DNA of 64,000 nt from positions 124,001 to 188,000 of the forward strand of contig DASUWK010000059.1 in NCBI GenBank assembly GCA_036378435.1. Direction: 5' to 3'. The notes under the pieces are model-generated. The model did not search any database. It was not told where the DNA came from and saw only the letters and a program-made list of their open reading frames with translations. This document shows positions 25,883 to 34,375 of this stretch, piece by piece. A program made the translations under genes and the position numbers. This stretch comes from DASUWK01 sp036378435. Its GTDB lineage: Bacteria > Chloroflexota > Dormibacteria > Dormibacterales > Dormibacteraceae. Every line of letters begins with the position of its first letter. Position 1 is the stretch's first letter.

Positions 25883-25987
25883 ATGGATGATTACCCCGTG
25901 CACGCGGCGGCAATCATCTTCGGCCTCGTCCTGCTCGTGATCTGCGTCGTGTGGACCGTCCAGTACCTGCGCCGCCGCATGGGGTGA
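25883..25987 (+). CDS. 34-residue single-membrane-span protein
   Basis: Short frame from ATG 25883 to TGA 25985-25987, divergent from the MBL gene by two bases. The predicted product has a short N-terminus (MDDYPVHAAA), one long hydrophobic helix (about residues 9-29), then LRRRMG, a positive-inside rule arrangement. It fills most of the space before the aminotransferase GTG at 26008. No homology known to me; the membrane-like composition and fit between genes support it, the length argues caution. Confidence 0.4.
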   Translation: MDDYPVHAAAIIFGLVLLVICVVWTVQYLRRRMG

Positions 25988-25995
25988 TCCGGGAC

Positions 25996-26001
25996 TAAGC
26001 T
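25996..26001 (+). promoter_or_regulatory. Putative -10 box, leaderless transcript
   Basis: TAAGCT ends seven bases before the GTG at 26008; no ribosome site lies between. Spacing identical to the boxes at 9509, 14680 and 30495. Confidence 0.4.
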
Positions 26002-26007
26002 CGCGCC

Positions 26008-27666
26008 GTGAGCCTGATCGAAGTCATTCGAGCGTCGGTGATCGGTGAGGACGAGGCCGTCCACGGTCCCTTCGGGCCGCGCCGCGTCACCTACGCCGAC
26101 TACACGGCCTCCGGACGCGCGTTGACCTTCATCGAGGACTACATCCGCGAGGTGGTGCTGCCCCTCTACGCCAACACGCACACGGAGTCGAGTGGCACCG
26201 GCCGGCAGACCACCCGGTTCCGCGAGGAGGCACGCGCCATCATCAAGCGCGCTCTCGGCGGGAATAACGACGAGCACGTCGTGATCTTCTGCGGGACCGG
26301 GTCGACGACCGCGATCAACCGCCTGATCGACGTGCTCAACCTCAGGCTGCCGGCCGACCTCGACCACCGCTACCACCTCAGCGACCGCATTCCCGACGAC
26401 GAGCGGCCGGTCGTCTTCATCGGCCCCTATGAGCACCACTCGAACGAGCTGCCGTGGCGCGAGTCGATCGCCGACGTCGTCACGATCCACGAGGACCACG
26501 ACGGGCACATCGACGCAGCGCAGCTCCAAGCGGAGCTCCAGCGCTTCGCGGCCCGGCCGCTCAAGATCGGCAGCTTCTCCGCCGCCTCGAACGTGACGGG
26601 GATCATCAGCGACTGGAAGGGCATATCGAGGCTGCTGCACGCCCACGGGGCGCTGAGCTTCTGGGACTTCGCCGCGGCCGCGCCCTACGTGGACATCGAC
26701 ATGGCCAAGGACGAGCTCGACGCCGTCTTCATCTCGCCCCACAAGTTCATCGGCGGGCCGGGCACGCCAGGCGTCCTGGCCGCCCGGCGCGACCTGTTCA
26801 AGAACTCCGTGCCGACGGTACCGGGAGGCGGCACCGTCGCCTACGTGAACCCGACCGAGCACGACTACCTGACCGACGTCGAGCGTCGCGAGGAGGGCGG
26901 GACGCCCGGCATCGTCGAGTCGATCCGGGCGGGGCTGGTATTCAGCTTGAAGGAGCAGGTCGGCGCCGCCGAGATCCGCCGGCGCGAGGAGTCATTCGTG
27001 CGCCGGGCGATCGAGCGCTGGCAGCGCAACCCGAACCTCGAGATCCTCGGCAACCCCGACCTCGACCGCCTGTCCATCGTGTCGTTCGTGGTGCGTCATG
27101 ACGGCCGCTATCTGCATCACAACTTCGTAGTGGCCCTGCTCAACGACCTCTTCGGCGTGCAGGCCCGAGGCGGCTGCTCGTGCGCCGGCCCTTACGGTCA
27201 TCGACTGCTCGGCATCGATCTCGATCGCTCTCACGAGTTCGAGCGGGAGATCAGCCGCGGGTGCGAGGGCATCAAGCCGGGCTGGGTCCGCGTCAATTTC
27301 AACTACTTCATCTCGGAGCCTGTGTTCGAACTGATCCTGGATGCGGTCGACGTGGTCGCGACAGACGGCTGGCGCCTTCTGCCCGACTATCGCTTCGACG
27401 AGCTCAGCGGACTCTGGACGCACAAGGACGGCTTGCCCGAGCCGCCGCTGAGCCTCCACGACGTCAGTTTCGGAACGGCTCCGCCAGCGGCCCACAGGCA
27501 CATGGCGCCGGAGTCGGAGCTGCCCGGCTACATCGACGCGGCCCGCCGCATCCTCAACGCCGAGCGCGAGCAGGCCCCGCCGGTCGAGCTAGGCCCGGAC
27601 TTCGAGCACCTGCGATGGTTCTGGCTGCCTCACGAGGTCAGGCAACAGCCCGCCCGAACTGCCTGA
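26008..27666 (+). CDS. Class V aminotransferase, SufS-like, long form
   Basis: 552 residues, longer than standard cysteine desulfurases (about 400). PLP enzyme: IIDWKGISR-like helix, SFWDFAAAAPYVDIDM (PLP-Asp-like), ISPHKFIGGPGTPGV with the PLP Lys, GGCSCAGPYGHRLLGID with a Cys in the SufS active-site loop. The last about 120 residues (DYRFDELSGLW..., HRHMAPESELPGYID) form an additional C-terminal region. Probably acts on a Cys- or Ser-type substrate; true reaction unknown. GTG start. Convergent with ABC genes by 29 bases. Confidence 0.75.
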   Translation: MSLIEVIRASVIGEDEAVHGPFGPRRVTYADYTASGRALTFIEDYIREVVLPLYANTHTESSGTGRQTTRFREEARAIIKRALGGNNDEHVVIFCGTGSTTAINRLIDVLNLRLPADLDHRYHLSDRIPDDERPVVFIGPYEHHSNELPWRESIADVVTIHEDHDGHIDAAQLQAELQRFAARPLKIGSFSAASNVTGIISDWKGISRLLHAHGALSFWDFAAAAPYVDIDMAKDELDAVFISPHKFIGGPGTPGVLAARRDLFKNSVPTVPGGGTVAYVNPTEHDYLTDVERREEGGTPGIVESIRAGLVFSLKEQVGAAEIRRREESFVRRAIERWQRNPNLEILGNPDLDRLSIVSFVVRHDGRYLHHNFVVALLNDLFGVQARGGCSCAGPYGHRLLGIDLDRSHEFEREISRGCEGIKPGWVRVNFNYFISEPVFELILDAVDVVATDGWRLLPDYRFDELSGLWTHKDGLPEPPLSLHDVSFGTAPPAAHRHMAPESELPGYIDAARRILNAEREQAPPVELGPDFEHLRWFWLPHEVRQQPARTA

Positions 27667-28399
27667 CGGCCAGGATCAGGGCCAAGATCGCCAGCACCAC
27701 CATGATCGTCAGGCCCTTGATGACGCTCGGGTCGCCGGCGTGCTCGAGGAACAGCGCCCTGGCCGCGTCGACCGCGTACGAAAGCGGGTTGATCGCGGCG
27801 ATCTTGCGCAGCCAGTCCGGCGCGAATGTCAGCGGCAGCAGCACGCCGGAAAGCAGGAGCAGGGGCAGGGTCGAGGTGAAGATCAACGGCGCGTAGGAGT
27901 TCTCGTCCTTCAAGACGAGCGCGCAGGCGTATGCGATCGACGCGATCGTGAGGCCGATCAGCGCCACCAGCCCAAGCACGATCAGGACCGGGATAGCCTC
28001 GAAGCGCAGGCCGAACGGGATCGAGACGACGAGCAGGACGAGCGCCTGGATGATCAGCGTCAGGATGTCGCGCAGAGCGCGCCCCATCAGCAGGGCGAAT
28101 CGGCTCACCGGCGTCACGCGGAAGCGCTCGATGATGCCGTCGCGGAGCTCCGCGATCAGCGAGAAGCCGACGCCGGCGGCGCCGAACATGCCGAGCTGGA
28201 TGAGGAGCCCGGGAACGAAGACGTTGTAGGCGCCTCCGCGGGGGAAGCCCTGCACCTGTGCCAGCGGCTTGAGCAGCGGCGCGAAAAGCACCACGTACAG
28301 GAAGGGCTGGAGCACGCCGATGATCACCCAAGCCGGGTTGCCGATCAGCAACGAGAAGTACCGGCCGAAGACCAGCCATATGTCGCGCAGCACTTTCAT
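27638..28399 (-). CDS. ABC-2 type transporter permease
   Basis: 253 residues with six membrane segments. Matches the DrrB-type permease: WLVFGRYFSLLIGNPAWVI, GLLIQLGMFGAAGVGFSLIAE, ELRDGIIERFRVTPVSRFALLMGR (cytosolic loop), LLLLSGVLLPL. Works with the ATPase downstream in genome order (minus strand upstream) to export a hydrophobic compound or drug. TGATG overlap with the ATPase stop. Confidence 0.85.
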   Translation of the reverse strand: MKVLRDIWLVFGRYFSLLIGNPAWVIIGVLQPFLYVVLFAPLLKPLAQVQGFPRGGAYNVFVPGLLIQLGMFGAAGVGFSLIAELRDGIIERFRVTPVSRFALLMGRALRDILTLIIQALVLLVVSIPFGLRFEAIPVLIVLGLVALIGLTIASIAYACALVLKDENSYAPLIFTSTLPLLLLSGVLLPLTFAPDWLRKIAAINPLSYAVDAARALFLEHAGDPSVIKGLTIMVVLAILALILAVRQFGRAVA

Positions 28400-29358
28400 C
28401 AGTTCGACTCCTCGCGCAGCGAGCGCCCGGTCTGGCGCAGAAAGACATCGTCGAGGCTGGGCCGGTGCAGCTCGAGCTCGCTCAGCTCGACCCCCGCGCC
28501 GTCCAGCAGCCGGAGCACCGCCGGCATGGCCGCCTCGCCGCGGTCGACGTAGAGCCTGACCTGGCCGTCGTCGGCCGAGGCCTCGCGCACGAAAGGCTGC
28601 GAGCGCAGCAGCTCAAGGGCGCGGGCCCCGTCGCTCACGCCGATCGTGACGACGTCGCCGGCCACCTGCCGCTTGAGCTCGATCGGGGTGCCCTCGACGA
28701 CGATGCGGCCGTGGTCGATGATCGCGAGCCGGTCGCAGAGCACGTCCGCCTCATCCATGTAGTGCGTGGTGATGAAGACCGTTGTGCCCCCATCGCGCAG
28801 CCGCTTCACCTCGTCCCACAGCCGAGCGCGGCTCTGGGGATCGAGGCCCGTCGTCGGCTCGTCGAGGAAGAGCACGAGCGGGCGGTGGGCCAGGCCGACG
28901 CCGATGTCCAGCCGGCGCTTCTGGCCGCCCGAGTACGTCTTGGTCTTGCGGTCGGCGCAGTCGGCCAGCTCCAGGCTGGCGATCAGTTCCTCAGCCCTGG
29001 CCTCGGCTTCGGCCTTGCCGGCGCCGTGGAGGCGTGCCTGCAAGATCAGCTCAGCCCGCCCCGTGAGGGAGGGGTCGGAGCTGCCGCGCTGGCCGACGTA
29101 GCCGATCCGCTCGCGCACCCGGTTGGGCTCAGTGAGCAGGTTGGCGCCGGCGATGACCGCCTCGCCGCTCGTCGGCTGCAGCAGCGTCGAGAGCATGCGG
29201 AGCGTCGTGGTCTTGCCCGCACCGTTAGGGCCGAGGAAGCCGAAGATCTCGCCGCCGCGGACGTCGAGATCGATCCCTGCCACGGCCTCTACGGCGCCCT
29301 TGCGCGCCTTGAAGACACGGCGCAGGGCGCGCGCTGAAATAACGGCGGAGGCTTCCAC
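28399..29358 (-). CDS. ABC transporter ATP-binding protein, DrrA-like
   Basis: 319 residues. Walker A GPNGAGKTTT, Q-loop VGQRGSSDPSLTG, signature YSGGQKRRLDIG, Walker B LVLFLDEPTTGLDP and H-loop FITTHYMDEADVLCDR. The C-terminal about 90 residues are the DrrA extension. Drives the paired permease. ATG 29356-29358. Substrate unknown; daunorubicin-resistance family only. Confidence 0.88.
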   Translation of the reverse strand: MEASAVISARALRRVFKARKGAVEAVAGIDLDVRGGEIFGFLGPNGAGKTTTLRMLSTLLQPTSGEAVIAGANLLTEPNRVRERIGYVGQRGSSDPSLTGRAELILQARLHGAGKAEAEARAEELIASLELADCADRKTKTYSGGQKRRLDIGVGLAHRPLVLFLDEPTTGLDPQSRARLWDEVKRLRDGGTTVFITTHYMDEADVLCDRLAIIDHGRIVVEGTPIELKRQVAGDVVTIGVSDGARALELLRSQPFVREASADDGQVRLYVDRGEAAMPAVLRLLDGAGVELSELELHRPSLDDVFLRQTGRSLREESN

Positions 29359-29403
29359 AGCGAGGAAGGAGTCTAGTCCCTCCCCCGGGGCGGCCAGCGG
29401 CGG

Positions 29404-29688
29404 CTAGCCCTGCAGCTTCTCCTTGAGCGAGTCGAGCTGCTGGAACTTGTCGAGCGACGGCTTGGCGCGCTTCTGGTCCGGGTACTTAGCGGCCTGGATC
29501 GCCTCCAGCAGCAGCCTGAGCTCGGCGTCGGTCAGCGCGAGCCGGTTGAGGTGCACATCCTCGCGAGGCGCGGGCCGTTGGACGGCCTCGGTGATGACCT
29601 CGTCGGTGGGGTCGTCCACGACGGTCGGCCGGGTCGGCCGGAAGAGCTCCTCGGAGCCGGCGAGCGAGACGCGCTTGAACTTGCTCAC
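29404..29688 (-). CDS. Small protein coupled to ParA
   Basis: 94 residues. Basic N-terminal SKFKRVSLAGSEELFRP, then VQRPAPREDVHLNRLALTDAELRLLLEAIQAAKYPD and a helical Lys-rich end. No ParB-like HTH seen. The GTG at 29686-29688 overlaps the ParA stop (GTGA), so it may serve as the partner (a mini-ParB or ParA regulator). The overlapping longer frame in the ORF space is not real. Function unknown. Confidence 0.6.
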   Translation of the reverse strand: MSKFKRVSLAGSEELFRPTRPTVVDDPTDEVITEAVQRPAPREDVHLNRLALTDAELRLLLEAIQAAKYPDQKRAKPSLDKFQQLDSLKEKLQG

Positions 29689-30455
29689 TTGTGGTTCTCC
29701 ATGACTGCCTTCGCGAGCTCTCGGTACCCTCGAGCCCCGTCGGAGCTCGAAGCGTACTGGAGGATCGAGGCGCCCGCAAGGGGCGACTCCGCGAACCGGA
29801 TCGAGTCCTTGATCGCGAAGGGATAGACGGTGTCTCCGAAGTGCTGCTTGACCAGGCCGAGAACCTCTTGCGAGTGCAGCGTCCGGGCCTTGTAGATGGT
29901 GGGGAGGATGCCCCCGATCTTCAGCTTGGGATTCAGTTTGGCGCGCACGCGGTTGATCGTCTGCAGCAGCTGCTCCATGCCCTTCATGCCGAAGTACTCG
30001 CACTGCAGCGGGATGATCACCTCGTCAGCGGCGACGAAGGCGTTGATCGTCAAAAGATCGAGGTTGGGCGGGCAGTCGATGATCACGTAGTCGTAGCGCC
30101 GCTTGACTGCCTCCAGCTTCTCTTTGAGCACGCCTTCACGGCCGATCTCGTTCATCAGCTGGATGGAAGCGCCGGCCAGCTCGACATTGGCGGGGACGAA
30201 GTGGAGGTCCATCTGGTCGTTGACCTGGACCACGTCTCCGATGGTGACGCCGTTGTCCACGAGCAGGTCGTAGACGGTTTTCTCGAGCTCGTCGGGGGCC
30301 TTGACGCCCATATTGATGGTGAGGTGGCCCTGTGCGTCGAGGTCCACCAGCAGCACGCGCTGACCTGATTCGGCGAGAGCTGCTCCCAGGTTCACCGCCG
30401 TGGTGGTCTTGCCGACCCCACCTTTCTGATTGGCTACTGCGATCGTGCGGCCCAC
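29685..30455 (-). CDS. ParA/Soj family ATPase
   Basis: 256 residues. Deviant Walker A KGGVGKTTT at residues 11-19, Walker A' VLLVDLDAQGHLT, Walker B VIIDCPPNLDLLT, and the conserved IPLQCEYFGMKGMEQL. Segregates DNA or positions a protein cargo. The usual ParB and parS (TGTTTCACGTGAAACA) are not seen nearby, so it may be an orphan or act with the small co-encoded protein. GTG start at 30453-30455. Confidence 0.88.
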   Translation of the reverse strand: MGRTIAVANQKGGVGKTTTAVNLGAALAESGQRVLLVDLDAQGHLTINMGVKAPDELEKTVYDLLVDNGVTIGDVVQVNDQMDLHFVPANVELAGASIQLMNEIGREGVLKEKLEAVKRRYDYVIIDCPPNLDLLTINAFVAADEVIIPLQCEYFGMKGMEQLLQTINRVRAKLNPKLKIGGILPTIYKARTLHSQEVLGLVKQHFGDTVYPFAIKDSIRFAESPLAGASILQYASSSDGARGYRELAKAVMENHK

Positions 30456-30494
30456 TAGGTTCGGGTCGGAAGTCTACCTGTTAATTCGGGCCCC

Positions 30495-30500
30495 TAGAAT
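30495..30500 (+). promoter_or_regulatory. Putative -10 box, leaderless transcript
   Basis: TAGAAT ends seven bases before the GTG at 30507, without a ribosome site between. On the other strand TAGACT at 30471-30476 could serve parA. Confidence 0.4.
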
Positions 30501-30506
30501 GGCGCG

Positions 30507-31190
30507 GTGCCTGTGTTCGCCGCCCTCGCGGCGCTGATCGGCGGCGTCTTCGGGCTCACCCTTCTCAATCAGTACCGCGGGCGCCGCAAGCCCTACCAGC
30601 TGGTTTGGGGCGCGGCCCTGCTCATGTTCGGGCTGGCCGCGCTGTTCGAGGCGATCGGCCTGGCGGCGGGCTGGTCTGCCGCCGATTACAAGGCCTACTA
30701 CCTCTTCGGCGCGCTGCTCAACGTGGGCTGGCTCGCTGTGGGCGAGGTCTACCTGCTGGCGCCGCGCCGCTGGGGCAACGGCGCCGCGCTGGTGATGGCG
30801 ATCATCACTGTGGTCTCGCTGATCCGCATCGTCATCGCCACCGCCGACCCGATGCAGCTCCACGCGCAGTTCCCTGACGACCGCAAGACGCTCGACGTCC
30901 CGGCGGCGCTGCCGGCTGTGACCAACAGCCTGGCGTCCGTGATCCTCGTCCTCGGAGCGCTCTGGTCGGCTTGGCGGGCCTACCGCCGGTCTGCCCCCTG
31001 GGGGCTGGTTGTTGGCACGGCGTTGATCGCTGCCGGCGCGTTTGTCATCGCGGCCTTCCACGGCGGCGCGGCCGTGGGCCACACGCCCGCACTGCGCCCG
31101 ATCTCCGAGGCCATAGGCATCGCGATCATGTTCGGCGGGTACCTAGTTCTCGAGGCCGAGCGCCCGGCTCTACGACCTCAGACGGCCTAG
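30507..31190 (+). CDS. Multi-pass membrane protein, unknown function
   Basis: 227 residues, about seven hydrophobic segments (FAALAALIGGVFGLTLL, LVWGAALLMFGLAALFEAIG, and others) with few charged residues. No family recognised. GTG start preceded by TAGAAT. Followed four bases later by the CvpA-like gene, so they form one transcript. Confidence 0.7.
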   Translation: MPVFAALAALIGGVFGLTLLNQYRGRRKPYQLVWGAALLMFGLAALFEAIGLAAGWSAADYKAYYLFGALLNVGWLAVGEVYLLAPRRWGNGAALVMAIITVVSLIRIVIATADPMQLHAQFPDDRKTLDVPAALPAVTNSLASVILVLGALWSAWRAYRRSAPWGLVVGTALIAAGAFVIAAFHGGAAVGHTPALRPISEAIGIAIMFGGYLVLEAERPALRPQTA

Positions 31191-31194
31191 ACGC

Positions 31195-31917
31195 TTGATC
31201 CTCGACATCTTCATCGCTGTCGTCTTCGTGGCGGCGGTGGTGGTCGGATTCCAGCGTGGTGTGATCGCGCCCTTCCTGGCTGAGGTCGGGTTCATCGGGA
31301 CCCTGATCGTCATCCTGCGCAACCGCCAGCCTTTCGCGGCCACGGTCGAGCGGGTCACGCACACCAACACACCGGTGCTCCCGGTCGTGTTCGCGGTCCT
31401 GCTGGCGATCATCCTCAGCTACGTCGGCGGCTTCATCGGGGCGCGCATCCACCGGATGCCGGTCGTGCGGGGTGTCGACGGCTTCCTCGGCCTCTTCCTG
31501 CACACGCTTTTGGCCGTCGTCTTTCTCTATCTCGTAGTGGCGTCGATGGTCGTGGCCGACAAGGCGTTCACGCCGATCCTGAGCGCGACGAAGCTCACCC
31601 TGGCCCAGGTCGACCAGCTCCGCGCCGAGCTGGACCAGAACCCGATCACCGGCGCGCTGGGAGACAGCCATTCCATCTACGACCTGCAGACGCAGGCCAA
31701 GACCCCCGACGGCGCGACCCTCTCGTCGGCGCCGCAGCTCAAGGCGGCGGAGCTTTTCTTCGACGACTTCCTGGAGCCGCAACTGCGCGGCTCGCGCCTG
31801 GCTGTCTGGGTGCTGCGCGCCGGCTCGCACATCCCCTTGGTGGGCCGGATCGGTCCGGCCGACCTCCCGAAAGCGCCACCGCCCTCGCCGGCGCCCACGC
31901 CCAGCCCCACCAAGTGA
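31195..31917 (+). CDS. CvpA-like membrane protein
   Basis: 240 residues. The N-terminal about 130 residues fit the CvpA family (DIFIAVVFVAAVVVGFQRGVIAPFL, GGFIGARIHRMPVVRGVDGFLG): four membrane spans. The C-terminal part is extracellular-like and ends in a Pro-rich tail. CvpA members affect cell envelope and secretion; role unclear here. TTG start; its TGA overlaps the next gene's GTG (GTGATG). Confidence 0.75.
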   Translation: MILDIFIAVVFVAAVVVGFQRGVIAPFLAEVGFIGTLIVILRNRQPFAATVERVTHTNTPVLPVVFAVLLAIILSYVGGFIGARIHRMPVVRGVDGFLGLFLHTLLAVVFLYLVVASMVVADKAFTPILSATKLTLAQVDQLRAELDQNPITGALGDSHSIYDLQTQAKTPDGATLSSAPQLKAAELFFDDFLEPQLRGSRLAVWVLRAGSHIPLVGRIGPADLPKAPPPSPAPTPSPTK

Positions 31918-32783
31918 TGCACCTCGAGGGCCTCGCGCCTTGGGGCGGCCTCCCGGAGGGCGAGGACATCGCGCTGGTCGGCATTCCATACGACGGATCG
32001 GCCGTCTACCGGAGGGGCGCGGCCGGCGCGCCGGCGCGCCTGCGCGAGCTCAGCAAGGCCTTGCCACCGGTCACCGAACGCGCCGAGCGCTTGTCGCTTC
32101 GCGTGCACGATTTCGGGGACGTCGAGCTGGGTGAATCGGTCGAGGGTGGCTGGAAGGCTGCCGCCGACCGTCTCGCCGCCCTGCCGCGCGACGCCTTCCT
32201 CACCGTCCTGGGCGGGGACCACTGCACGCTGATCGCGACGCTGGCCGCCCAGGCGCGCCGCCATCCCGGGCTGGCCCTGGTCTTCATCGACGCGCACCCT
32301 GACCTCAACGACACCTCGCGCGGAGGTCGCTGGACCTGCGGCTGCGCGCTGCGCCGCGCCCTGGAGTGCGCGGGGATGGCGGGGCGCGACGTCGCCTTCG
32401 CCGGTCTACGCGACTTCGACTATGAAGAGGTCGAGTTCGCGAGGACGAACGAGATGCTCAGCCTCAACTGCGCGGAGGTCGCGCGTGACCCACTCGGCGC
32501 CGGCCGCGTGCTCGCGGGTTGGAGTGCGGGGCGACCGGTCCACGTCTCCTTCGACATCGACGTGCTCGATCCCGCCTTCGCACCCGGCACGGAGATCCCC
32601 TCCGCTGCGGGCCTGTCCACCAGGCAGGCCCTCGACCTGCTGACAGGTTTGACGGAGCAGAGCAGACTTGTGGGGCTGGACGTGACCGAGGTCTCACCGC
32701 CGCTCGACCCCTCGGACATCACGGTCTACGCCGCCCTGAAAGTGATCTTCGAGACGTGGGGCCTGGCGCTTGGAAACCGCTGA
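31914..32783 (+). CDS. Arginase/agmatinase/formiminoglutamase family
   Basis: 289 residues. Di-manganese ureohydrolase: GGDHCTL, DAHPDLND and SFDIDVLDPAFAPGT carry the metal ligands; GIPYDGSAVYRRGAAGAP fits the N-terminal active-site loop. The RRG/AAGAP pattern is common in agmatinase-like enzymes. Probably hydrolyses agmatine or another guanidino compound to urea. Its end overlaps the next gene's TTG by 14 bases. Confidence 0.85.
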   Translation: MMHLEGLAPWGGLPEGEDIALVGIPYDGSAVYRRGAAGAPARLRELSKALPPVTERAERLSLRVHDFGDVELGESVEGGWKAAADRLAALPRDAFLTVLGGDHCTLIATLAAQARRHPGLALVFIDAHPDLNDTSRGGRWTCGCALRRALECAGMAGRDVAFAGLRDFDYEEVEFARTNEMLSLNCAEVARDPLGAGRVLAGWSAGRPVHVSFDIDVLDPAFAPGTEIPSAAGLSTRQALDLLTGLTEQSRLVGLDVTEVSPPLDPSDITVYAALKVIFETWGLALGNR

Positions 32784-33912
32784 CGTAGTCATCGCCGGCG
32801 GCGGCGTCATGGGCTGCGCCCTCGCCTATCAGCTCGCCCGGCGCGATGTTGACGTGCTGCTTCTCGAGCGGGCCGAGCTCGGCTCGCAGTCGACCGGAAA
32901 GTGCGCGGGCGGGGTTCGCCAGCAGTTCTCGAACGAGGCCAACGTCCGGCTCCAGATGCTGGCGGTGAAGCTGCTCGAGGGCTTCGAGGCCGAGACCGGG
33001 TTTCCCGCCGACTTCCGCCAGATCGGCTACATGTTCGTGTTCACGCGGCCGCAGGACGTCGAGGACTTCCACGGCTTGATGGAGATGTGGCAACGGGTGG
33101 GGCTGGCCGATGCGCGCTGGGTCGACCCGGCGGAAGCCAAGCGGCTTTCGCCAATCCTCAACGTCGAGGACGTGCTCGGCTGCACCTTCTGCCCGAGCGA
33201 CGGCATCGCCTCGCCGGCGGACGTGACGGCGGGCTACGCGAGCGCCGCGCGGCGCCACGGCGCGCGCATCCGCGAAGGAGTGGGGGTCGAGCAGATCGAG
33301 CTGACCGGCGACCGCGTTTCCGGCGTGCGAACGTCGGCCGGCGAGGTCTCGACGCGCCTGGTCTTCATCTGCGCAGGCGCCTGGTCGCCGCAGGTCGGCC
33401 GGACGGCCGGCGTCGAGATCCCGGTCCTGCCGTACCGGCGCCACATCTTCGTCACCGACACATTTCCCGAGGTGTCGCGGTCCAACCCGATGACCGTCGA
33501 CTTCGCCACCTCGCTGTACTTCCACCCCGAGGGCGACGGGGTGCTGCTCGGGATGAGCGACCGCGCGGAGCCGGCGGGATTCAACGAAGAGGTGAGCTGG
33601 GACTTCGTCGAGAAGATGATCGAGACGGCGTCGCACCGTGCGCCGGCCCTGCAGCGCGCGGGCTTGAAGACCGCGTGGGCCGGGCTGTACGAGACCACGC
33701 CCGACCACCAGGCGATCCTCGGCCCGCTGCCGGAGGTGTCGGGCCTCTGGAGCGCGTGCGGGTTCAGCGGGCACGGCTTCATGCAGGCGCCGGCGGCGGC
33801 GCTCCTGCTCGCGCAGATGCTGGTCGACGGCCGCTCAGAGCTGGATCTCTCGCCGTTCTCGTACGAGCGATTCCCGCGCGGTCAGCTGGTTCCCGAACGC
33901 AACGTGATCTAG
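32770..33912 (+). CDS. FAD-dependent amino-acid/sarcosine oxidase-like protein
   Basis: 380 residues. DAO-type flavoprotein: VVIAGGGVMGCALAYQLARR (Rossmann), GSQSTGKCAGGVRQQF (flavin-loop), C-terminal GLYETTPDHQAILGPLPEVSGLWSACGFSGHGFM (typical sarcosine/glycine oxidase end). Oxidises a secondary amino acid or amine; linkage to the ureohydrolase suggests an amine pathway. TTG start; ends in TAG next to repeat A4. Confidence 0.83.
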   Translation: METADVVIAGGGVMGCALAYQLARRDVDVLLLERAELGSQSTGKCAGGVRQQFSNEANVRLQMLAVKLLEGFEAETGFPADFRQIGYMFVFTRPQDVEDFHGLMEMWQRVGLADARWVDPAEAKRLSPILNVEDVLGCTFCPSDGIASPADVTAGYASAARRHGARIREGVGVEQIELTGDRVSGVRTSAGEVSTRLVFICAGAWSPQVGRTAGVEIPVLPYRRHIFVTDTFPEVSRSNPMTVDFATSLYFHPEGDGVLLGMSDRAEPAGFNEEVSWDFVEKMIETASHRAPALQRAGLKTAWAGLYETTPDHQAILGPLPEVSGLWSACGFSGHGFMQAPAAALLLAQMLVDGRSELDLSPFSYERFPRGQLVPERNVI

Positions 33913-34047
33913 TGCTCGGGCGGCGCGCGGCCTCCCTAATGGCGATTTGCCGACAAATCGGCAGTCTCCGTCCGGCCGCGGGGGTCATTTGTCGGCAAAT
34001 CACCCTAAGAGGGCGGCTGAAGATCTAGTCCTCGGGCGGCGCGTGGC
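33906..34047. repeat. Repeat A4 with flanking 26-bp direct repeats
   Basis: Arms GATTTGCCGACAAATC (33944-33959) and CATTTGTCGGCAAATC (33986-34001) form the hairpin. On either side, 33906-33931 and 34022-34047 are direct repeats identical at 24 of 26 bases, each including a CTAG stop context. The left copy contains the TAG of the oxidase gene; the right copy contains the stop of the minus-strand membrane-protein gene. Confidence 0.85.
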
Positions 34048-34375
34048 GCGCCTCGTACTCCTGCCGGCGCTTGGTGACGTAGGCCACCAACGCCAGCTCG
34101 AGGAACGTGAAGCAGAAGAGGACCGCGAAGAGTATCACGGCCAGCAGCACGCTCTTCGTCGCGTACCAGGCCATCCCCGAGAGCAGGCCGTCGATGAAGA
34201 AGAGGGCTGGGATGGTGACCAGCGCGCCTAAGACCAGGCTGCGGCGGTTGACCGGCTGAGGCCGCCCGCGTGGCGTCGGCCAGAGGCGCCACCACGGCCA
34301 CCAGGGCGGGATGCCGGAGGGCGGCTGCGGAGGCGCGCCGGAGCCAGCGCTCGGCTTGCGCTCCTCCGTGATCAC
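34025..34375 (-). CDS. Small membrane protein, two spans
   Basis: 116 residues. Pro-rich N-terminus (PPQPPSGIPPWWPWW), two hydrophobic spans (LVLGALVTIPALFFIDGLLSG, VLLAVILFAVLFCFTFLEL). No family. GTG start at 34373-34375 overlaps the TGA of the upstream gene (GTGA). Confidence 0.6.
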   Translation of the reverse strand: MITEERKPSAGSGAPPQPPSGIPPWWPWWRLWPTPRGRPQPVNRRSLVLGALVTIPALFFIDGLLSGMAWYATKSVLLAVILFAVLFCFTFLELALVAYVTKRRQEYEARHAPPED

